Below, piece after piece: positions 34,801-46,800 of a stretch of 64,000 nt of DNA; position 1 is the first letter of the stretch; each line of letters opens with the position of its first letter. The notes under the pieces are model-generated. The model was given only the letters and a program-made list of their open reading frames with translations, searched no databases and was not told where the DNA came from. The stretch comes from Porites lobata (lineage: Eukaryota > Cnidaria > Anthozoa > Scleractinia > Poritidae). A program made the translations under genes and the position numbers. Location of the stretch: assembly GCA_942486035.1 (NCBI GenBank), contig CALNXK010000106.1, forward strand, positions 1,242,501-1,306,500, read 5' to 3'.

Positions 34801-37800
34801 GTATACCTACTGTAGTTTTAATTACTGTTAGTAATAGACTGCATTGTTTTCCACTCTTAGGACAAACAGCTTTGGACCTATCAGCCAACAAGAAAATGAA
34901 ACAACTTTTGGATGTTCAACCACTACAGGTTAATTTTTTTTGTTTTTTGTTTTCTCTTTTTATGCATAATTCAAGCAAAGAGCATCAATAAAAAGAACAT
35001 GGTTCAACCATGTATATTTTGGTCCATGTCTCAGTATTGGTAGAAACTTTGCTAAAAATGTCTCATGGTTTTCTATCTCTTTGGTTTTTCTCAAAGAAAC
35101 TTCACAAAGTTGTAACCAGGCACGAGGGCCTTCTACTCAAGGTAAGATTTTCCTGAGAAACTCAGGTTTTAAAACAATGATGAATATATTTTTTTGCATA
35201 GGTTATGACTTGACAGAACAAGTTTATAATTATCTCAGCAAAGGGAACTGCAATCCAGAAAGAAAGTGGAGACTGCCATTGACCTATTCGGCTAACTCAA
35301 TGTTGTACCCAATTCAAACCCCTTGGGAATAAAACGTTTTGTTTCAGGAATTTCGACATCAGTTATATGTGAATACCATTACTGCATATTACATGTAATG
35401 TATTGTTTTAGCATGCTACAGCAGTTTCTAGGGGACCATCATTGCGAGACAAAAAGTGAATCCAGTGCAACTTATTATTTACCTTTAATTATTTATTTGT
35501 CTAGTGTGTGTCAGTTATTCAGAGATGCTTATTGATTTTTGGGGGTTTAACTCTTCATCAAGTAGTAAACAAGGCAAACTAGTGCTCTTAACCTTAACAA
35601 AAAAATCCTGCTCTTTAATAGACATAGTACTGACTAATGTATCTGTTCTAACAAGTGACCATTTCTTTTTATTTTCTATCTAGCGCTCACGATTTTTTGG
35701 TTGGAAGAAATTTTGGGTGGTGTTAGAAAGAGGTGTTCTTAGCTATTTTAACAAAAGGTATTTAAAATGAATTTATTATATAGACACGAGTGTTTTACTG
35801 GAAAATATGCCACTCGTAAAATTCATAAAAACTACATCCTGGACCCGAGTGGTTTATTTTCCATAATCTCACACGTGAGTTTATCGATGACGTAATGTCG
35901 GTCATTCCCTCTATTATTTTATCAATGTCTTTTTGTCTATATAATAAAAAGAACATTACATGGCGGCTTGAAGATATGAATTTTATTTTCTCGTGGCAAA
36001 AACAATATTTTACTCACTTGCTGCGCTCGTTCGTAAAATATTGTTTTGCCACTCGAAAATAAAATTCATATCTTCGCGCCACCGTGTAATATCCTCTATA
36101 TACTGTCTTGTTCCTGTTTCTCTATTTCATATTATATGCTATTATTATACCTTATTTTTTCATTTGTTTTTCAGAGCTGATGCTGCTGCTAGTATCAAAA
36201 GGCAGGGGTATAAATACCTTGACCGCTGTAAATTTTTAGTGAGTTCACCTATCTTTGTGATTGTTTCACTGCAGTGTTATACATTCATAACTCCACGCTC
36301 TAATAATGATCCAAGGACCTATTGCACACCTGTACACAACTGCACAACTGTTCTTTTCAGTGCACTCACCACCAAATTCCCATTTCCTATTTTCAAACCT
36401 TAAAAATACCTGAAACTGTTAGCAGTAAAGGGCAGTGATGTACAAAAAATGTAAAATGCTCTGAGATCTCCCGGCTACTATGAGTATAACCCCTGGCTAC
36501 TTTTAAAGGAAACAAAAGGAAAATAAAACCCAAAAAACTTCCTAGCTCTGTTCAATTCCCCACCTGCTCATTTCTTATACCCAGCAACTTGAAATCTTAG
36601 CAACAGCCCTGGTGTTGGGTGCTGCCAAATCCCATAAAGGTAAAAACATATTCTACTCGCGTGCATTACAAACATTTTTTGGGTGGATTGATGTGTCTGC
36701 TAATGTAATCGCCATGTTGAATTCCCTAAAAATTGAGGAGTTGGAGCAAGTCAAATGGGGAAGGTCTTAAAGCCTACCCGCGGCAGGATTAACTCGGTCA
36801 GTACAGCGCTTGACTGCAGAGCGGGAGGCTGCGGGTTTGATTCCCAGGGCCGGACTAATACTCAGGATCTTAAAATAACTGAGAAATGAAGGTACTGCCT
36901 TTGCCCTGCAAACTGGTAGTCCTTCACATGGCTCGGATGACCATGTAAAATGGCATTGTAGGAGACTAAGAAAAGTGTCGCCTGTCTTTAACTAAATTCA
37001 AATTTTACCCCAAGGGTTTATTTGTTCTTCCTTGTCCTCCTCGAAGATGGAAACCACACAAAATTAAAAACCGTTCTTTGCCGCCATTATTCTGAGAAAA
37101 GTGCCTGTCTTAACATTATATTTTGTTGTTGTTAAAGGTTCCTAGAGATGAAAGACACAAAATTAAAATCCATTATTCAGACAACACTGTTCACATCTGG
37201 AGTATCCCCACCAGTGAAAAAGCTCCACAAGTGCAGAGACAGGTCTGTAACAGGTTCATTATATATTCATGTACTTAGCCCGCTAATACATCTGTCTTTC
37301 ATCGCTGCGATGGACGAGGAGCAAGGAAAGGCGGCGCGTTTGAAGGCTATATGAAGCTTGACTAAAGAAAACATTGTTTGGAATTTTTCAAGTTAATCTA
37401 TTTGGTTGTTTGATAATAATGCAAAGCATGTCACGCTATCTAACTGTTTTCTGTCGCAGTGTTTTGATTTTAAGTTTTTCTTTTACTGAAAGCTACCAAT
37501 AATCGTTTTATCCACTTTTGTCATAACAAATTTTGTTGTTAAAATGTTTGCTGACAGCCTTGAAAGCCTTCCACGTGGCAGTCGTCTGATTGTACGTTGA
37601 AAACTTAGTTCACAGAGCCCAAGTTTATTTCTCACGCCTGTAGTTTAACAAGCCAAAAGAAAGGTAGTCGTTAAAGTGTGTGACTTTTGTAATCATTTTG
37701 TATTTCAGCGATGGTTGAACTCTCTTCATGAACACTGTGCTTACAGTACATTTTACACGACTCAGCCAACACTGTTGATTGATGATAACGAACAAGATGT

Positions 37801-40800
37801 TATTCCACTTGGAAACATGCGAGATTCCCTTAAGGTGAGTGCTTATTATAGGATAATTATGAAGGCTGCCCAGTAGTTTGTAATGTTATAGACCAGGGGC
37901 CCGTTTCTCGAAAGTCCCGATAATTAACGGGCCCGGTAAGCTGTCTCCGTTTACATTAAAGATCGAGGTTTCAAAAAGACGCGCATGATAAAACTATCAG
38001 TTAGAAACAAAATGGAGTTTGCTAGCCTCTCTTATTCTTTATATTTCGATTTGAATATTTGATTTCGGGCCCGAAAAGTTACCGGGACTTTCGAGAAACG
38101 GGCCCCAGGCCCCGGTTGTTTTAACGTTGGATAGCGCTATGCGGATAAACACTATCCAGCGGATAGCGTAATTGATTTCCGTAAGTGATAGTGATAGTGA
38201 TTTATCCGGTGGATAGCGCTATCCAACGTTTGAACAACCGGGGCCTGTAGATTCTTGGACGCGGACAATTACTAGAACAAGATTGTCTCAGTTATACTAA
38301 GTAGTGCGCGTGCGTGAATTTGGCGGGAAAACGTGATAGCCATTGTCATGCTACTACGAGTTTAGCAAAAACGTTGTAGTGACGGAAACAAGTTATCAAA
38401 TGTTAGAATTTTTATGATTTTGTGATCGGGAGAGACCTTAACCTCTTTCAATAAAAATAACCGTGCTAACGGGCCCTTCTGGAGAAGAAAAAAGTGCAAT
38501 AAAGCTTTCCGTGGTGTCCATTTTATGAGAATACCCGAAAGAACTTGAAGTCAAATCTCGTCCTCGTCCTCCACTCAAATAGTCTATTACTGTGATACTG
38601 GCCGGTAATTAGCTCTTTGTTGAATACCACGGTTCCACTTGGAAACACGCACGACTCCCTCAAGATGAGTGCTAATTATCATAGTACAATTTTCCTGGGG
38701 TGGGGGGAGGGGAGTGGTATGTAAGTCAGAGTAGTGTATTAATGTGATATTAAGGGGTCCCCAACTCGTACTAGTAACGTGTACAAGCCAGGCCTATTTT
38801 AGAAGGACATTATATGGAGTCATCGGATCATAACGGTGCTTACATCTTCCCACCAATTTGCACCAACAGGCTCAATTATTGTTATTTCTAGATACCGTAA
38901 AATTCCGAAAATAAGCGCTGAGGCTTATATTTTTCAAAGGCCCGTTTTAAGGGGCTTATTTTTGGTGGGGCTTATTTTTCGGAGAGGCTTATCTACGGAG
39001 GGAAATTTGCGTTTCAAAATCGATTGGGCTAGCCTTATAGTTGCAGGTAAATTTACCGTTTTTGCCTTTGTTTCATTTTGTATTTGAGGGTAATTTTCCA
39101 AGTACAAACCTCGGGGGGCTTATATTTGGAGGGGCGATTTAACGGAGGGTTTTTTGCGTTCCCGGTTTGGGGGCTTATATACTTGGAGGGGCTTATTTTC
39201 GGAATTTTATATGCCAACGAATCCCATAATTGCACAAAATTTAGTTTTTGTGATGTCGTCACTTCCCTTCTCTGAAAAACAACTGCAGATGGTTGAACTC
39301 TCTGGTTGAATTTTTTCAGGCTTTTTTTTTTCGCTACTGTATTAGTCATGTCTTTAACTTCGAGGATCCTCTTTGCATGTTCTTATTTCTTCTCTTCTCT
39401 TTTGTGTGTGAGAAGTAATGTTGCTATTTGCTTGCATTCCAGAGTGCTCGGGCCCATCAGCAGCTTTTAGACCAGCAAGTCAGTGGAGTTACCCATGTAA
39501 TCGCTGATTTTTCAAGCTCATCTTCCACGCAGTCCAACACCAAGGGTAAGATGTTTTTGTGCTCGTTCAACCATTGTACACTCCCAGTCCGGGCCTCGAA
39601 AAAAGTGCTGTCCGGTCATCCAGGGCAAGGAGATTTTCTTTTTTGGCAAGTAACGTTTTCACCTCATTTGTCCAACAGGTGAGCGTCCGGGTAGGTCATC
39701 TGGTAACAAAATCATTAACTAAGGCAAGTAGGCAGTGGCCCTGTGGAGGCAAAATGCGAGAGATGCTTTCCCAATAGCCTGTTCCAACATTGTTCAGGCT
39801 CTCAGATACTATCTCGGAGCTTCGAACAGGCTACTTGCCCATAGGATAAAGCTAGACAAGCTGGAATTCAAACTTTTTTCGCGCTCTGCTGATTCTCGTG
39901 ATATCATTGGCAGATCTAGGGAATGAGTCCACTGAACTTTACAAAGAACACAAGGCAGCCTCAGCTTCAACGTGCTGACCTGGTTTTTGCTTTTTTGACT
40001 TCTTGAATAAGTATTGCGTGACATATACAGTCAATGACAGGCGTCTTGTAGCTATGTTAATTCAAAGAAAATGAATTACTTTCCATAATATACAGGAGAT
40101 GCACTTCAGTCATCTTAGTCATTTTCGTAGTCATCATGTTGCGTGTTTTTGCTACAGGGAGTTTACTGAAGATCAGTGAAAAACTGAACGAGGTAGTAGC
40201 CACTGCAAGGAACATGTGTAACGCGCTCACTCACTGCTTAGATCTTCTCTCGCAGCAGGAAGAGGTAAGTTGAATCTGAAAAAACTTCATTTCTTGAATT
40301 ATAGTTTTTTTGAGCCACGAAGCTCTCAGAAAGCTCTATTTTCATTGGCCTTTGAATACGCATCTTGTAAGGAACGAGATTTCTTTTATATTTATTTTTT
40401 TACTTTTCTTTCCTTTCTCCAAAACTTCTCTTCTAACCCCTTCTGTCTCCGTTTCTATTGCCTTTGTCACTAAATCCTTAAGCATTTTACTAGGAATATT
40501 TGTCTTAAGAACAACACGTTCCGAAGGGAAACAGAGCGAGAAAGCAAACGTAACCCTCGTGATACTTGCTTTTGTTATTACTATAAGTATCTCGGCTGAC
40601 GTCCTGTGCATTATACAGAAGCATGCTTCGCGCAAACCATGCGCAGGTTCTGCAAAAAAGTGTTTCAGTTTGCAAATTCTGTTCCGCGTTTGTTTCTCAG
40701 GTGCGAGATCTTAGATTTGAAGAGGAGGTGGAGAAGCGGCGAGTTCTTGAAGATGCACTACATGTGCTTGCCACAGAGCACCACGCCTTAGAGTGTTCCA

Positions 40801-43800
40801 TTGGAGCTCACGAGGTAACAGAGAGATTCCCCCAAAAATCAAACATTCTCACAATGTGCCATGTCCGAGTTCCCACGGGCCTCTGTATCAAAACGAGGTT
40901 AAGTGCTAAGCCTTTAACATGGAAATGATTTGTCATCCTCATGCAAATAAAACTCATTTTCACAAGAAAGGTTGTGCACTTGGGAAGTGGCCTATTATAA
41001 TTAGTGTTTTGAGAAGATTAGCCTCTCGGTACATTCATTTAAAGGGAGATACGGTATGAATGTTAAATGATCCTTTTTGATAAGTGCTCGATTTTACTCG
41101 CTCCTTTTGTTGCTGAATTCTTACCCAAACCAAATCATCCATACCCCGCCCCCCCTCAAAAGTTAAATGTTCGAACCCTAACGACAATACGAAGTCCTTT
41201 TTGTATTACTGCGCGCTTGAGTATCATCTCTTCAGTGCAACCGTCTCCTGGTTCGATTCTCATCTCCCCTTTGTCGATCATGTCGTAAACTTTGCTAGCG
41301 CGTTTTATTATTTGTACAATATCCGGCACATTAGGAAGTATTTGTCTCGTAAGTCCACCGAGAGGCTTGTTCACACGTTCATCACAAGCAGGCTTGACTA
41401 CTGTAATGGTTTATTGTACGATGCTCCTGAGTATCAAATTAAGAAACTTCAAAGAGTCTGAATGCCAGTGCTCGATTGGTTTACTGCGCACCTAAGTAAA
41501 CTCCTTTGCTAAGAGAATACTAGTGCGCTTGCGCGTAGATTTTAAGATTCTCCTGTTACATTTAAGATTCTTCAAGGTGTTGCGCCTAGCTATCTTAAGG
41601 ATCTTGTCTCTGTCTTACCGGACTCACGTTACCAACTACGCCGTAACAATAATGGTATATTGTTAGAAAGACCTCGGCTAAGAACGAAGAAGACTTTGGG
41701 AGATCGCGCGTTATCGATGGCTGCCCCCTTTTTATGGAACAGTCTTCCTCTGCCAATAAGACAGGAAACATCAATCGACTCTTTTAAACGCTCTGTTAAA
41801 ACGCCAAATTCAAACAGTTTGAAGACAATGTTGTCTTTCAATTTACGGTATCATTAAGTCAAAAACAGTTTGCTTGATTTTGTTTCTCTCCAGTCAGGTG
41901 TATAAATTTGCACCAGCGACACATTGCCGGCAGACATGGTGGACTGGTACTCTAGCTCATTCTTGAAAGGGAATGGTCCGACGGTTTAAGTCGCCGTATT
42001 TATTAGACAAAACAAAAACGTGGTCGGACTCATTCCATGACGCAGTGCGCGTTGTACACGACGGAATCGCAAATACACTGTAGGCATATTATCGCCATAT
42101 ATTCTCTGTACTAATATTTTTTCGTTAGTTCAACAATTTACTTGTGTTTCTAGATTCACTAATCACTCCCTACTCGCCAGTTTGAGTCGGTTATTGATAA
42201 CTTTTATTTGCACTGCTGCACGTAGTTGTTCCAAGCTAATGCATCACTAGATGGCCTAAGGGTCTTGACTGCGCCTTTACTTACCTATTGCACTGATAAT
42301 TGTTATGTTTTTCCCCCTAGTACATCCACGGAAGTCGCATGACACTGACAAGCGACTGCAACGAGGAGTTCTTCGATGCCAGGTCCGACATCGGATGTGC
42401 TCCTCTAGACGTCGACTTGCTCTCGGACGATGACAGCGATGACGGTGACGACTACGTGCCGTGCGAGGCCGCACCCATCGTGGCCAACGACGGAACACAT
42501 AGCAATCATTTGGAAGCCGTTGCGGAACCTAGTATTAGTATGAAAAGAGCGAAATCTGGAGGACAATTAGGGAACTTAAACAGACTTTCTTTAATGCGTA
42601 GCACGTCGGATACTGATATTGCTTCAAAATCGGACGTTAGAACTTTACTGGATTGTGATACCGGTAGTTTGTTGAAAGTGAAGTCGGCTTCTAGTGATAT
42701 GGAACAGACTGCAGCGCAGTATAGAAAACAAGAAGCTGAGAAGCAAGCCCAAGGAATAGTGCGCTACAGGTAGGAGTTTTAGCCACATACATTGCCATGT
42801 TTTTTTTCCAGCCCTTTTCCTGCCAATCCGAGATTTTTAACTTAAAAATCAAGGAAAGGTTGGAGTTCTCAGGTTATGCTACAATTTCGGACAAAAGTAG
42901 TTGGGAAGGTTGTACAACGTAATAGTAGTTAATTTTAACGTTCAAAACAGATTGTTTTCTTTTTTGCTAATTACCCCCCGTCCCCCCTATTCAATGTTGG
43001 GATATAAAAGAACAATTACCCGCACAAACACTCAAGTTTTACTCAACATTGAGCCAGGGGCGAGGGAAACAAGAAAAACAGAGGTAAAAAGTGGCAGCCT
43101 TCCCAACACTTTTGACGATGGTTGTAGGTTTGAGTTGATCCTCTTCTTTTTCTTCCTAGAACTGCTCTTCCTGTGGCTATGCTGTCAAGAAACGAGTTTA
43201 GCGTCTGGACAGTCCTGCGTCAATGTATAGGAAAGGTATTTTAGCGCTATATTCCATGCGCAGCAGCGTTCAAGCAGTATAATCTTAAATATGACCTTGT
43301 TTGTCCATAAAAAAAAGAGCGCAAAATTTAGGATGCTTTTATTCCTGCCTAGTCCTCTTGAACACCATCAAAATGCATGCTATGTTCGCTTTCGATTTTG
43401 AAATGAGCAGTTAATAGTTAGATCTGTTTCTTGAAATATTTCTATAAGAAGGGCTCAATCCCCAGTCGCTCCAAGAGGCTTAAAGCGAGACCTGAGAGGC
43501 AATCTTTGATGTGGTCGCGTCAAGGTTTCACTTGCACATCTCAATCACAGACACGGAGCCGCGCCCGGTGGAGGGGGAAGGGGTGATGGGGGTGGAGGAT
43601 ACAAAGCCTTGAATCTTATATACCCTCCTCGCCTGACCTCTGTAAGAACTGCTCTGCCATTAGTTTAATAGTTCACTTTGTTTTTTCCTTTTTCCAGGAC
43701 TTGTCTAGAATTACAATGCCAGGTGAGTATTAACGGTTCTAGGTAGTACAGTATTCCGCCGCTTGGTGAACGGATACAAAAATACATGGTTTCATGGTTT

Positions 43801-46800
43801 CATGGTTTCACTCCAGTCCTCAGTTGAAAGTTAAGTTCAGTTTACGTTAAGACCCGAGATCCTATCTGTACGTTGTGTTACGTATGACATCCTTCGGGCA
43901 TGCTAATGTGTCAAACATTTCGGCTTTCTTGAGTGGATGAATTTCTTGGATTCCATTTATAATTTAATTTGCACAAAAAAATGAGCTGTACCAAGCATGC
44001 ATGTGGCCGCGCACTTAAAGCCTACCGTTCTTTAACTTTCAGTTATTTTCAATGAGCCGTTAACGTTTCTTCAGCGCGTAGCAGAGTACATGGAATATGT
44101 CTACCTGCTCCATACTGCAGCCAGTTTAGATGATCCTCTTCTTCGCATGCAGGTAATTGGTTCTTACTTCTTAGCACGTAAGAGATAACAAATGCTTAAC
44201 TTTTGCAAAGCATTGCAAGCAACCACTTACTTTTACTAACGGCCTAAAAGCTACCGTAAGGAAGTGGTGTCTTATAACTTATGCAATATTCTTTCCTTTA
44301 GTGTCATTCGTGCTAACAATAAAAGATTCAAAAGATAAAACAACCTTGCACAAAACAATTAAAACAGTGCTACAGAAATTTAATGTGGTGTTTAGAAACT
44401 TATCTGTAAACGGTAACACCATAGGATTTCATCCACAGGCTCAAAAGTTAGAACTACATACTAAATAAATAGTACCATGTGAAAGTACTGCTGAAGAGGT
44501 TTCATTTGAATGGTAACACCATCGGATTTCATCTACAGACTCAAAAGTTAGAACTATATACTAAATATATAGTACCATGTGAAAGTACTGCTGAAGAGGT
44601 TTCATTTGAATGGTAACACCATAGGATTTCATCCACAGACTCAAAAGTTAGAACCACCCTGTTCAGCTTAAAGAACAGTACCACAGGTGTGTAGAGTGGG
44701 TAGTGCTACTTTGCACAGCCATGAGAAATAAGTACCTCATAAAAATTTTTGGTCGGCTGTTTCATTTAAATGGTTACTTAGTGAATGTTAAATGAAGATA
44801 TGATCGTCGCAGTGGTAATTGCAATTTAAGCAATAGCAAATTACCCGCCCTCCCCTCCCCTCCCCGCTAAAAAAAAAATCGAGACTTCAACGGGGTTCGA
44901 ACCCATGGCCTTTGCGTTAGCGCTTCAGTGCCCTAACCAAGTGAACTATGACGACCCATACATTGGGAGCAGGCCAAATAAACAGTACCAAAGGAAAGTA
45001 GTGAATGTTCTCACATTATTTTTTTATTATTATTTTAGTACGTCTGTGCATTTGCTATATCAGCCACTGCGTCTAATCTAGATAGAGTAGGAAAGCCTTT
45101 TAATCCACTTCTGGGGGAGACCTATGAACTAGTTCGGTGAGTATTGAGAAATTTGCCTTTTATTTTCTTATTTCTCCTAAATTCTGACCTGTCGACCCAT
45201 GAATCATTATGTTGTTGTTGCTTTTTTAGGGAGGATTTGGGTTTCAAGCTAATTGCAGAACAGGTTGGTGAAATCCTTTTTAACAATCAGAAAACTCTCA
45301 AGTCCATTTTTTTTATTCTGCCAGAAGATAAATTTTGGCTCAGTTAGGTTTTTTTTTTCTGATTCAGAACAAACCTTTAACTTAGCCTAAAATTCGTTTC
45401 CCTGAGATAAAACGTTTTGGAATTCCAACTGTTTGTAAAGGTTCGATAGTGCAGGAATTTAAAACCATCAAAATATGATAAAATCGACCTTTTCAACCCT
45501 TTGGGCCAAAAACTGGGAACATTTTACGTCAAGAGGGAGTTGATGAATTTAAGTAAATTTAAGTGCTTGTATCTTTGTCCGGAGTATACAACTGTTTTTT
45601 CAACTGAAACGTTGCAGCATTACAGTAGTTTCGTTCACTTTAGGTCAGTCATCACCCCCCGGTGAGTGCCATACAAGTGGAGGCCGATGGATTTGTGTTT
45701 CACGTCACCGTTCAACCTAAGTTGAAATTCTGGGGAAAAGGAGTCGAGATTCAACCCAAGGGAATGATTACGCTCAAGTTTCCAAAGTAAGTGTGAGTGT
45801 TTGATTGAACAGCCACAAACGTATGCAGGGATGTTGGCTTTGAGATGTTTTTAAAGAAGAAGAGGATACTTCTTGTTTAAAATTCTAGGTAGACTGCAAA
45901 ACAGTCGGTTTTTTTCTCCAAATCAGGAAAGAAATCGGTTAAGCGTGGCGTAAGAGTCTTAAGAGCGAAGCGCGCGAGCCTCACACGCCCTCTGTTTTCA
46001 GACCTTTCGTTTGACTGCTCGCGCGTACTTGAATACGCAAAAATACGAACTGTTTTGCAGTCTAAATTCTAGGTAACGAAAAGAAGTAAAGAAAATTGAG
46101 AGATTTAGAGTCTCGTCTACGGCAAACGGCAAACTTGAGTTCGTACCACGTGACAAACGTTTTCCTTTCCTTGTCGCTTACTGATTTTTTACAACTACCG
46201 GAAAATCAGTAGATTCACCCCAGTTCTATCGATAAGAATTGTTTGAGCTGTTTTTATCTGCTCATTTGCTACTATTTTGATGAATTCTCAACTTTATTGT
46301 CACGATTTCTGTTTGCTGTTTGCCGTTTGCAGTAAACGTGACTCCGAATCGCTCTAATAACTGGGAAGATATCGTGACATTACGATACAATGATTATGGC
46401 TGCAATGGTGTATTATTTTTTCCCACGAGACGATACAGATTGCGATACAAGGGTAACGATACAATATATTGTGGTTACACAACAGTGTATAGCTGACAAG
46501 TAACAAATATTTGCGCACTCGTTTGTTCGCCATCTTGTTACCCATTGCCTTCTTAAACGGGGTGACCTTTTTTTTATCGGATTCCATCTTCAAGTCCTCG
46601 CTTATTTCAGCAGTTGATGCAGCAAATTAGCGTGTGATGAAGAGATCTTAGACAGCTGTGTCAAGTTTTTTATTCTTTTTTTCCCTTAGACACAATGAGG
46701 TCTACACGTGGAACAATGTGAATAGCTGTGTACATAACATAATTGTTGGACAACTCTGGATCGAGCAAGTAAGTGATATTGGTGCGGGGAGCCCCGTATA

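Larger units (their letters stand above)
27458..34928 (+). other. OSBPL1A: OSBPL1A exons 1-9: N-terminal ankyrin repeats
   Basis: Exon 1 starts MSSSNKREEYEEKLLQ with SSRRGDIDTVV. Ankyrin signatures follow: GWTPLHLAAYFGH (exon 3), GDTPLHRAAFTGR (exon 4), VVTLLIQYNADV (exon 5), LLTAAREGDNSELKKL (exon 6), GNTPLHCAAYR (exon 7), TLLQHGADTTIKN (exon 8), GQTALDLS (exon 9). This is the two-cluster ankyrin layout of ORP1L that in vertebrates binds Rab7. The ATG at 27458 is chosen because it begins a leader aligned with the ORP1L start and leads in frame to the first ankyrin. Confidence 0.9.
35097..37834 (+). other. OSBPL1A: OSBPL1A exons 10-14: PH domain
   Basis: The domain starts HEGLLLK (exon 10) and continues RSRFFGWKKFWVVLERGVLS (exon 11), YLDRCKF (exon 12), IHYSDNTVHIWSIPT (exon 13) and the closing helix RWLNSLHEHCAYS (exon 14). 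The Trp in the last helix is the invariant PH residue, and HCAYST is shared with ORP1/ORP2-type proteins. PH domains of this family bind phosphoinositides on endosomal membranes. Confidence 0.9.
37709..40814 (+). other. OSBPL1A: OSBPL1A exons 14-17: linker and coiled coil
   Basis: After the PH domain, exons 15-17 encode Gln/Leu-rich helical segments (SARAHQQLLDQQVSG; LLKISEKLNEVVATARNMC; RFEEEVEKRRVLEDALHVLA) ending in TEHHALECSIG. They match the helical linker of ORP1L that precedes the FFAT motif, where ATEHHxLE is conserved. Confidence 0.8.

Noticed and set aside
38836..39349. Open frames on both strands with repeated 'KISPSKY' type peptides
   Set aside because: They are translations of the MITE with 'taaaattccg' ends.
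44881..44958. Functional tRNA gene
   Set aside because: The A and B boxes are good but the acceptor stem does not pair and the anticodon arm is poor; more likely a SINE head.
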